Below are positions 36,501-48,500 of a stretch of DNA of 64,000 nt, piece by piece. Origin of the DNA: Heliopora coerulea (taxonomy: Eukaryota; Cnidaria; Anthozoa; Scleralcyonacea; Helioporidae); assembly GCA_030142905.1 (NCBI GenBank), contig JASJOG010000266.1, positions 1 to 64,000 on the forward strand, given 5' to 3'. Every line of letters begins with the position of its first letter. Within the stretch, counting starts at the first letter, position 1. A program made the translations under genes and the position numbers. The notes below the pieces were generated by a model. That model had not been told where the DNA came from. It did not search any database and was given only the letters and a program-made list of their open reading frames with translations.

Positions 36501-39500
36501 TACCAATTCAAGCCTTAAGACAGCATTCACTTGTCAAAATGAAATGTATGTTCTTTTCTTTGTGGGCAGTTAAGATGAATTGTTTTGCTTAAAAAAGTTT
36601 CTGTATCCCTTGCATATCCTTGTCCCAGTGCCGGTGTTCATTGGTAGATCGACAATTTCACGATGTAGGACTTACACCGATGAAACCATAGAAGTGAGAT
36701 GTAATACCAGGAACATCGGCACGCGGTACGTCGGCAAACCATTCCTAGATGTGGGACTGACAAGGTTAGAAGCTGAGTTCTCGTGACGTGAGGTCAAATG
36801 TTGGGTCTTTTGAGATGATTTTTTTACAGATTATTATTTATTTTGTACATACAGTATTTAAGTTGCGGGCTGTTTGTGGGCTGTTCAACCATCACACTGT
36901 TTTACATTTTAAATAATTCTAACATTCAATCTTGTTTAGATGCTAGACAACAAAGTTTCCCAGCTGGATTTCCAAGAACTGTTGCTATATATCAAGCAGA
37001 TGTTAGGATCACTGTGGGCGAAGATTTCACCTTTATTGTAAATGTGACTGGAAATCCACCACCAAAAATAACTTGGTTTAAAGATAATCGTTTTATGGAC
37101 TGGAGTAATCCAAGGATTACCTTATTGGCTAATAAAAGTTTACATCTAGCCCGCGCTGAGGAATCTGACAGTGGAAAATATGATTACATGGCAGAAAATG
37201 ATAAAGGAAGGATATTTTCAAGACCTTGGTTTTTTTCAGCTAAGAGTAAGTGACAAGTCCGAGGCATTTTTGTAGCTTTATTCTTTTTTCCATTCAATTT
37301 GTAGCACATCCTATTGTTAACTATGTATTATTCAGCGGATGTAGTACGGCGCCCTTCAGCAAAACGTGCTTGGTAGTATCTATTTTCCAATCTGCACACA
37401 CCTGTACGATATAGAGTGTTAACAAGCTGAAGAAGATAGACTTCGGCATCACTCGACCTCCCGCCGCAGAGAACTGGTTAAAACGAACCTCCTCCTTGAC
37501 CAAAGAACTGCACGGTTAAGACGAACCTCCTTCTTGATCGAAGAACTGCGCGGTTAAGACAAACCTCCTTCTTGAACAAAGAACTACACGGTTAAGACGA
37601 ACCTTTTTCTTGGTCAAGGAACTGCACGGTTAAGACAAATCTCCTTCTTGATCAAAGAACTGCACGGTTAAGACGAACCTCCTTCTTGAACAAAGAACTG
37701 CATGGTTAAGACAAACCTTCTTGATCAAAGAACTGCACGGTTAAGACGAACTTTCTTCTTGAACAAAGAACTGCACGGTTAAGACGAACCTCCTCCTTGA
37801 CCAAAGAACTGCACGTTCATCGATCAGTTCTTTGTTAAAGTTTGATATCCTGATAAAAAAACCACTTCCTATTGGCTTTGTGGTTACTAAAACTTTAAAA
37901 CGAAATATCCTAATGTATTAATTGGTTTAGTAGTCTGATCACGCGGTAAATGAATCTTTGACTTTACGTTTAGTCTACTGTGATTTTTAAAGGAGATTTT
38001 ACTATCATGTAAACGTTCAAACGTGTTAGTGACATTCACGATAATCCTTCTGTAAGACTACCACAAAATGTGTCAATGAGGTGGGTGCAAGTGCGTAATG
38101 GTGTGTTTTTTTTATATGGATAAAGATGTGTTTCGCTTTTATTTCCAAGCGAGATTAAAATACTAGACGTTATATTGCACATCAGTGCAACTTTCTACTG
38201 TTCCCGAGAGCTTTTGCTGAAGATACACAAAATAACCCTTCTAAAGGTGCTCATCAATCCGCGAATTTCTACCATATTTCAAGACGTCTGCTATTTTGCA
38301 CACATCCTCCTTGTAGATCAATGGTCTACCTTTTATATTTTTGACCGGTAGAAAGTAAGCCTTTTTTGACTTGGCAGACATTCAATGTGGTGATTGGTTA
38401 ACGAGGTCACATATCAGAATGTTATTCTTTTTAGAAAATTATTGTTTGCGAATCCTTTTTGCATTTGAAACATATGGTAGAGGAAGGTTATTTAATATAT
38501 TTAAATGTCGAACCAGTCATTCGACTATGATTTGCTGGAGTGACAGTTCTTAGGAAGCAGTAAAGCTCTTGTTTGATTTTATTTCTGTGACGAAATCGCT
38601 GCTAGGTACTGTGGGTTAATAAAGTAAAAAACAAATCCCGAGAAACAATGACATGTTAAAAACCCATGATATGAGTCAATAACAAGACGACGAATGATTG
38701 CGATGATATTTCGACTTTATTGCAAAGTCATTGTCAAATCGAAAAGTTTTTTCAAAATTTTTTTGTCATTTTAGATTTGACAGTGACTTTGCAATAAAGT
38801 CAAAATGCTATCGCAATCATTCGTCGTCTTGTTATTAACTCATATCTTGGGTTTTCAAGATGTCATTGTTTTTTCGGGATTTGTTTTTTACTTTATTTCA
38901 TAAAATTCTCTACTGGCACCGGACTGTGGGTTTATGCCGCCATCTTTCGTAATTGCAAAACCATGGGGGCAAGTACGCGACCAACGCTAGTTATCCTTTG
39001 TAAAACTCGAGGCGGAGCTTGTTGTATTTAAAGGAAATCTCTTCGTTTTCATCAAAACGCAGATCATTTTTAGTAGGACTCGATTTCTTTTCAGAGTAAA
39101 CGTTACTTGTAGGTCACGACACTTTAAAACCGGCAATTTTCCCGCGGAAAAGTCCGAGTTGATCGATCCTCAAATAGTGCTAAAATGTGCGTGGTAATGT
39201 ATAGTACCTATTACTGGTAATTCTTGGCAGTCAGTCTAATAATGCTTGTATACTAAGTTCTTGTTGGACAGATAAACATATGCAATAGTGGAGTGTATTG
39301 TTTAACTAACTTATGCCAACTGCGAAACCTGAAAATAAAACCCTTCACAAGAAGAAACAAGGAAAACTCAACGATACGATTTACTGGAAACTTCGATCCA
39401 CAGACGGAACCCACCCTCAATCCGAGGTTCCATGAAATATCGCAAAGAAAACCACAGCAAAACCATTGTCATACACATCGGTTCTTTGATATAAAACACT

Positions 39501-42500
39501 TTAAAATTCCTTGCGAAGATCATGTCTCCATTATAAAACAAGAATTTTTTCTTCGTAAAAACCCATCGCAACTCGCTCTTTCTAAGAAAATGAAGTAATG
39601 ACTTCATTCGACGTCGTCTCGCAGTTTTATCCGAGTGGACGCAATGACCTGGTGAAAGGTTCTTGGCACAGTTAAGCGCTATTCCCCTACCGGGAGTGAA
39701 ACTAAGATGTCTAAATCGGGACTAAGTAAAAAAACACAATAACTGTTAACTTTTTCGAAAGTTTTAAGTAAAAAATTTTATGTTGAAAATACGTTGCAAA
39801 TAAGACAGGTAACTTAAAAAAAAAATGCTATATTTTCAGTTGAGAATTTCTCCAGTACCAGTACTTCCCTATTTCCCTTGACTGGCCATGGTCCTGGCTT
39901 CGTAACGATCTTAAGTCAACAAAAGGAAAACATTGCCCTACATAAGTGATGTTTGGTTCGGCAATTGAATTTCCTTTTCGATACCTTAGTATCGATTGAG
40001 TGTTGATGCCATCAACATCCCCTTCTTAAATTGTCAAGTTGGCTGGCACAAAATTCTTGTTCTCTTTCCTTCTTTTCACCTTACGTGTTGTCCGATTTCG
40101 TACATAGGTATTCTAATAGCCATGAGTTTGTTCGGTTTGAAGTTATTTTACTGTAACCAAAGCTTATTTTGACGAACGATTTAACGTTTTGTCAAGACGA
40201 ATTTTCAGAAGCACTGACCTCCAATAAGAAACTTTGAAAAGAGTACTGTTAGATACTGGTGCTCAGCTCGTTGTAATCTTTCTATTGGCGGCTTTATGAA
40301 CAACTTGATGGTTTGCAAGTGGGTTCTTCACTTGATCCAGTATTTGCCAGTTTTGTCGTTACTAAATATGAGAAATTTTTTTCGATATGTTGGTAGCAGT
40401 TACGTTGCTAAGGCGTCTGACGCTTTCAGTTTAGACAACTTCCACAGAAACCACCAATTTACCGTTGAACATTTGTGATGACCGTCTCAGGCATTTCCTT
40501 ATACATTAGAATTTCTACTGACGACATTGATATTTACGTGAAAGCTTCCAATACCGCTCAGTATAGGCTTTGCTCTGGTCATACACTATATGAGAAACCA
40601 GTTTCATCCTCACAATGTCAAAATGCTACAGTTACAATTCTGTTTTGATTTTGGAAGCACTTCATGTTATGCACAGACAACGCACTGTTCTGGAATTAAA
40701 CTTCGGTCTCTTCCAGCTTATAGAGAGGTGGAACTCTTTCCATGATCGCTTGTTACCCATTTTTTCTGTCGTATTTTTATCTTGCGCTTATTAAACACCA
40801 CTGTCGAACTAGATCCTTCATTCTGAGGATTTGTGCTGATGGTGCACACCAAATGAGGCACTTCCTTCGGGACCCGCAACACTTGTCCAAATTGCCTAAC
40901 GTCCTCCGCCTCGGTCCTTCAAACGCAGCCGTGTGTTCGTGCTGTGTTTAAACGGTTGTCGTGGTTTTAGGTAATTTCTGAGCAATACTGCTCACAGAAA
41001 AATCCGTCGTAAAATTTACTGACATGTTCACCGCACTGCTTAAAGATATCGAGGAATTCCTTCACCCGTATTATTGCTGGAATGTTGAGACAATACAAAT
41101 TAATTTTTCTTTAAAAATAGTTGAACACTTACGTTGACTAGCCAACAAACTGGAAGCGTTGGTGATTTTTTTTTTTGATTTTTTTTCCAGTCAAGAAAAC
41201 ACCTCCAGTATTTGGGAAAGGGCTACGAGACTTGGTGGTTAATCCGCAGACCCATGTTTTGATAAATTGTACGGCGACTGGTTATCCTAAACCAACAGTT
41301 GAGTGGAAACACAGCGAAGTGAATCATATTGTCAGGAATCGTGGTCTTCTTACGATACAGAATATCTTAAAAACAGGAACGTACACGTGTGTTGCAAAAA
41401 ACGTTGCTGGTTCTAAGTCATTTTCTGTGAAGGTTACTGTGCGTCCAGTTCCTCTTGCTCCGGTACAAGTAGTTGAAAAAGCAAAAACAGGTTCTTCCCT
41501 CACAATATCATGGCAAGAAGGCAGCTCTAACAAAACTATTGACTCTCATATAGTCAAATATCGTGGAAAAGGAACACTACAGTGGACTTCTGTTCCTAAT
41601 ATTGACGGTCAATTAACTGTCTGGACCATCACGGACCTAGATGCATACACAAATTATGAAATACAGGTTTTTTCCAAGAACAGTCATGGCACAAGTAAAG
41701 GAAGTGAAATCGTTACTGTAACGACGGATGAAACAGGTCAGTTCTATTGTCCTTGTCCAGTAGCTGACACACACAAGCGACGTTGACAGTTATTCCCTGT
41801 GCTGTTTAAAACGGATAGTATTGCTGGGTAGTGTGTTCTCGTGCAAGTGTTTGGTGGGCGCAGGCCTTCTTCAAATAGTGAAATTTAAACTTTTGGAGCC
41901 AATTGTCGACGTTCTAACCGTCTACAGCCTTGAACACAGGGATAGAGTAGCACACACACCATGTTAATGGGGTTTTCCAAGATTTAACCGTGATAACGTT
42001 GCAAAGCTGTAGAACTGGAAAGTATGGATTAGAAATACTCCCACGCAAGCAAGATTTTAAAACGTTTGATTCAATAAAACTTCCAGGACCAAAATTATTG
42101 TTAAAATTTCCGAATGAACTGGAAGTTTTGTGCAACAAGTTTCTGCTCTAGTAGTAGGAAATTTGTGTCGTTCTCCGGTTTTAAAATATTTTATTGTAAG
42201 CACTACATAATATTTAATGGTAGTCAACCCGTCCTAATAGTTGGTGGACATACCTTATTTTTCCTAGGCTTTTGTCTGGATGACGTAAAGCTTCAATAAA
42301 CCTATAAGGAAACGGTCAACGAATAAGGTCATCAGTGTTACTGAAAGTGAATGGCGAACCGATTCAGGGTTACCAGCAACCCCCCAAACAAACTGTACTT
42401 GGCTGCGATGGTGATCAAAGCAGCCATTATTGCTTTATTACTTAGATGCTCTGAACCCCCAGCTCATTAATCCATCCGCCTATCTACCAACAAACCAACA

Positions 42501-45500
42501 AACAATATGTGAAATTTTTCTAGCTCCTGGAACAGTACCTCGTGATGTGGTTGTCAAGGCAACAAGTGATTGGAGCTTTGAAATATCCTGGGAGCCACCT
42601 TTGCAACCCAATGGCCAAGTGACATTCTATAGAGTGTATTACACAGATAAGCCGAAGCAAGATTACAACTACTGGCGGTCGGACACCTCCCAGCAATCTC
42701 CACTTGAAGTTCGAAACCTTCTCACAAATCATCGTTATGCTGTGGCAATTTCGGCTAGTACAGCCGGTGGCTCTGGTCCTCTCTCAAAACATTTTCTTGT
42801 TCAGACACTGAGAGGAGGTACGTTCACGTTCGCATGCATTCCTTTATTAATGACATGTTGTGAAATAGTTTCTTCATGGTCCGTAAAAATGTGCCATTTA
42901 CGGAGCAGCCATATATATTATCAAGGTCAAAGCAAGACCGTGCAATATATCTAAAATTCACGAATAATTAATGAGAATTGGTTCATATCATATCAGTTTC
43001 CTGTGATGTACCAAGGTTATAAAAATGCCTGAACGCCCATGATTATCTAGTGTCGTAAAGTTGATAAAGGATTTAGATTCATGACAAAAGAGACAGGCTG
43101 ATAAAGTTTTTGACATTAAGACACGTAATACTCTGGGGTTGACTGAACCAAGTACGGATAAGTCTTAGAGAGCGAACAGAGGTATCTTTTGGAATGACAG
43201 ATGAACGTTCGTCAAGCTCTGTCCTCAGGAAAACAATTTCTGAGCCCCAGACGGGGATCGAACCTGCAACCTTCTGATGACCGGTGAGACGCTCTAACCA
43301 TTGGGCTACCAACCTGAGGATAGAGCTTGATGAACGTTCATTTATCATTCAAGATATCTCCAAGCTCCCACATTTCTAAAACATATATCTCAGACGTATC
43401 TTTTCTTTCAACAACCAAATTTTTATGCGGAGAAAGTCTAAGTTCTATTGATCTTAAGTATCAAAGCATAGATTGTGGTGTTCTTTTGCTAGGATTATCC
43501 GTGAGACAAACCAACGTGGTCATGTAATAAGTTGGAGAATTTTGGCAAGACTGGCTACTTTTACCCTCATAATCACAAACAGTCATGAAATAACATCATG
43601 TAAATAAAACGAATACGTACACAGTTTTGGCCTTTACTGACCACTTAATCTGCAATTTTTCCTTATAGTCAACGAGACAACCTCTCACCATTGGACGACT
43701 TTAATTATTGAGTAGCGAGCCTAAATCTTGGTTCCAATAACTTAAACTTTCATGATGCTAAACGTTGCACGAATGCTTGATTGAAATCGTCAAAGTTAGT
43801 TTCTGTAACTAACCAGTAAGACGAGCACGATAAACAATTTGTTTCTTTGTTGCGCAGTTCGCCCTTCTTTGTTGATTCTTAAAAAAAAGACAACGTAGTC
43901 TGAATTTAGATTTCGACTTGTCTTTATCGTTGTCGCATGGGACCCCACGCATTAAAACAAAACATGTCAAAGTGAAAAAGAAGAGAAGCTCTAGCAGTTC
44001 TATTTCAGAATCATCCTCAGGGTATTATGAAACGATAACTTCACAATTAACGTACACTGTTGAAGTCAACTGAAAAATGTTGACTCGAGCGGGATTTGAA
44101 CTCGCACCTTCGGGATGCCGGTCCGCCGCTCTGATGCTTCGATGGCTCAACAGATAGAGCGGCGGACCGGCATCCCGAAGGTGCGAGTTCAAATCCCGCT
44201 CGAGTCAACATTTTTCAGTTGACTTCAGCAGTGTAGGTTAATTGTGAAGTTATCTAGCAGTTCTTTTACCATTACTTTTTACTCGCTCACCGTCAGCACA
44301 GAACGTCCGAGTAAACAGCTTTGAACTTAATTCTAGCTGAACCAAAATGTGCAATTTGCAAAAATCGTTGGCAACATTTGATTGACTACGTTCGTAATTT
44401 GTCTCCTTAAAACAAAAAATAGAATTTTTTTTTCAAAATCTGCCAAAAAAGCCCCTCAATCATGAACTAAGGCAGTTTATTGCTTCAGCATGGGAAACCA
44501 GCTGAAGGCTTGTTTATATCGAGGCGAGTTACTCGGCTTGTTGAAGTATGCGGGTTACCTGGTTTGAACGTACAATTTGTTTGTATGAAACTGAGTTACC
44601 TGGCAAGCTGAGGTGTCGGAGGAGGTTTCAATCTGCGAAATTTACATAAAGTTACTATGTTCGCCAAAGTAGAAGCTTCATCCCAACAGGGCGAGTAACT
44701 CGGCGGGCATTGCTTACGTGGGAGTTTTTATCTCGCCTGTTCCATGTAAACATTAAGTCAGAGAACAGTTATTTCTTCTTCGTGTCAAGATTTCGCTTCC
44801 CCCGTGTCACTCGGCTCGCTTGGTAAATCGCCTCCATATAAACAGGCTCTTACCTACCTCTGTTTCAATAAGTGACTTACCCAAATTCTCGGTCGTGCCA
44901 GAATTTTTCTTCTTGTGTCCTAATCTCAATAAAAGTGTGGTTAATTTTGCTTGTTAATTGTGCTCGTACGTTTGTATTGTACAGACAAAAACAAAATTAA
45001 CAATGTATGGTTTATTTAATTTTTCGCGATTTAGCTCCCAGTGACCCCCAGAATGTGAAAACAAGGGTGTTGTCGTCAACTGCTGTAGAAGTCTCTTGGT
45101 CTAAGCCAATCTTTAACGGAGGTGGACAGGGCATTATCGGTTATGATGTTTACTACAATTTTTCATCGGATAACCTTGACGCTAAAATAGACATTCAGTC
45201 CCCTGGTAACCGTAAAAAGAAAGTCACTGGCTTACGTCCTTATACCGCGTATAAATTTGCAGTGGCTGCCAAAACTGACGCAGGATCAGGACCGACATCT
45301 TTTCAAAAAGTAGCCAAAACATTTGAAGACGGTAGGCTGATTATTTGTATAAACGAAGACTTTGCATAATTTTTACACTTCAAACAGTTTTACCTTCAAG
45401 ATACAAAATGCATTTTTTAGATAATGCCCGTTTTTATCCTATCTATAACGTAGGTAATTGCAGATTAACGTATTTTATCTCATCAATCTCAAAATACGTG

Positions 45501-48500
45501 ATAACCGTTGATCAAACTGCTTTCCTATGACAAAAGTGTGATAACCACTTATCACACTGCTTATTGCATCTTAATAAGTGAACATCTTAATTTCTAAAAA
45601 CCCACGTTTCTACGCGAATCGGAAAAAAAAGCGATTCAATTGTGGGTGAACGATGCGGTAAGGTGGCTAATCAATGTTCAGTCGTGTGATAAAGAATTTA
45701 ACTTTTGCCGTTATGCTTCATCCGCGATGTTAAATCCTATATCACATAGCTGAACATTGATCAACTGTTACTAGTACGCTTTTAGCTGTTCATTACCAGA
45801 AAATGTACTATCTTTAACCCGAAAATACACTCATTCATTTCATTGAATTGACACTCATTTACGCTTTTGTCACTTTCACTTAAAATTTTTATACGGAAAG
45901 TAGCATTTATTAGCACAAACACTCAACCACATGCATGAAAGGGCCATCAATAACGCCAACAGAAGACCATTGACACCATTCCACTATACAATAAGGAGAA
46001 TAAAATTTCAATTAAGACATTTGTCCAGTCTGTTGCAGGGTCGATTTAAGGTTATATGGAATCTTAACACTTATCTTTCAAACTGTTAACCAACCTTACT
46101 TCACAGTAGTTTGCGAACACTCATCATCTTTCTCGTCCTAGACAAAAAAATGTTTCTCGATCAAAGTTTACAATACTGAAAGCTTTGATCGCGAAACGAT
46201 TATGGCAAAACACGATCGAAAGAGATCAGGACATTCCGGGTAGCCAGGATGAGTATGTATTTAAGGACGTGGCTTTTATACTTGACAAAACGTGCTGACA
46301 CGAACGTTTTATATAAAGAATACTAATGAACATGGAATTTAATATCAAAATTGTCATCCTAATTAGCGTCATACATTTTTATTTTGATCACTTCTCTTCG
46401 GCGCTTTTCAGTCAACTCCATATTTAAAAACAAATAAATTAACCAATAACGGTACAAATGCAATCCTCAAGCGACCTTCAGTTGTATTGAAACTTTATCC
46501 AGGCTCGTGGAAAACATATTTTAAGGTCCGAGGTGAACTGGTGGTAATTTGGAGAATGTCTAGTCATATTTGTTTCCTTTTTCTTCTCCATGCAGTTCCT
46601 TCTGTTCCACCTACCAATTTAAGTTGTGTCTCAGTTAATCCTTCCACAATTCACTGTACTTGGAAACCTCCCCCAGTTAATTCAAGAAATGGCAAGATCA
46701 CTGGATATACGATCAGGCACAAGACAACAAATCAAAGACATTCTCATGACGAAGTTGGTGGCTCCGTCCAGTCCCGGACTATTGGTGGCTTGCAAGCGTA
46801 CACAACTTACGATATTGATGTTGCCGCGAAAACAAGATTAGGACAAGGACCTTTCACGGACCCAGTCAAAGTGACTACCAAAGAAACTAGTGAGTAATGA
46901 ATGTATTTTGAACTCGTTCGGAGAATGAATCTCGTTTAACGGAAAGGAAACAAAAAAACTCTTTTTGGATCTTTCTTGCGAAAGAGTTTGAGGCAGGCTG
47001 AGAAGTATGCTTCTAATTTTTATGCGTGTACGTGTGTTGGCGTGGGTTTGTATGTTGTTGTTTGATTGTTTTGGGTATACATGCGTCGGCGTCTGTTTCA
47101 TCATCTCTATCATTTCTACGTTTACGTCCTTGGAAACTTTAGAAGTTTCCGCAAATTAGTGAGCACTTACCAATGCCTTATTTTTTTTTTGGGGGGGGGA
47201 TAACTTTCGCATTTCATAGTAATTAGGTGGGCTCAAAACCAGGCATTTCGGGACCTTCCTAACAGTGCTTATGTTCTCAAAATTGAACACGTTTTTGATT
47301 GTATTATATTTCATGTCACTGATTTCGTTGTTTCTCAGAACTGTTCATGTTTGGAACAATTTCGTGTTTGGAACCGAAACGTTTGGGCAATGGTCACCTT
47401 TAAAACATTGTTTTGAGTTTCTGTCAATATTATTACTTTTTAACAGGTCCTGCTGATAAAATTAAACGATGAACACTGTACGGAAAAACGTTCAGTGCTT
47501 CTACCATAATGCTGCTAATTCTGAGCACTTTTATCGAAGATCTTCTCTTGTCCTAACTCCTGATTAATAACCAAAGTTTTCCTGTCTGTGTGAATACTGA
47601 TAGTACAAGACAGTCAAATATGCCATGTTGTGCACTAATTTTGAATTTTATAGGACCTTTTAAGTCTCCGCAGAACTTAACAGCAATAGTTGTAAATTCG
47701 ACAGCGATTTACATGAAGTGGCAGGCTCCTTCTATACCAATTGGTGCTAAATTGACTGGCTCTGTTGTCTACTACAGACGACATCTTGAAGATCAAGACT
47801 TTAAAACACTGAACACTTGGGGAAATAAAATGGTGAGAATATTCTAAGAATTTCCCCAAAATATTTTTAGGACTAATATTGAAGTCTTAACTTTGTGATA
47901 AGGTCAAGACAACGTAAATTACACTAATCATACCTGACTTTTGTTTGCTCCTTTTTGTAAAGGTAAGTTTGTTTCTTTTTGCAATGGTATAGCCACTATA
48001 TCCAAATATTTTCCGTCCTTTGTATGATCTTCAATCATAAAGTAAATATTACTTATGGATTTCTGTATTTCTGTATATTGTCTTGAAGTGTTTAAATTGC
48101 CATTGCAATACTTGCTAGGATATACTTCTAACCAAACTGGAGCCGGAAACAGATTATGAGCTTCGTGTAGCATTTCGTTCGGCAAAAGGAAGTGGTAAAG
48201 TCACAGATGCTTTGTACGTTAAAACAAGACAGTCGCCGCCACCTGCCCCCATTATGACGTTCAAAAAACTATCTGCGCCACAACTTGGTGTACATTTATC
48301 GTGGAATAGCTCAGCTAGAGACATTCAACAGTTTAGACTGAGATACATTAAAGAAGTGGAACGAATAAACAACGCTACACTGTTACGAAATTTGCCTTAC
48401 GTCGAGAAAAACTTCTCAAGTTTAGTTACGTCGTATACTTATACAAACTTTGGTATGTAAACCTTAATGACAGTGCTACTGTATTTATTTCATGGAAGTA

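Noticed and set aside
39293..40951. Several 60-100 codon frames in RPTP intron 3
   Set aside because: No family resemblance, no splice-compatible context, and the exon chain from Ig2 to Ig3 is already complete in phase.
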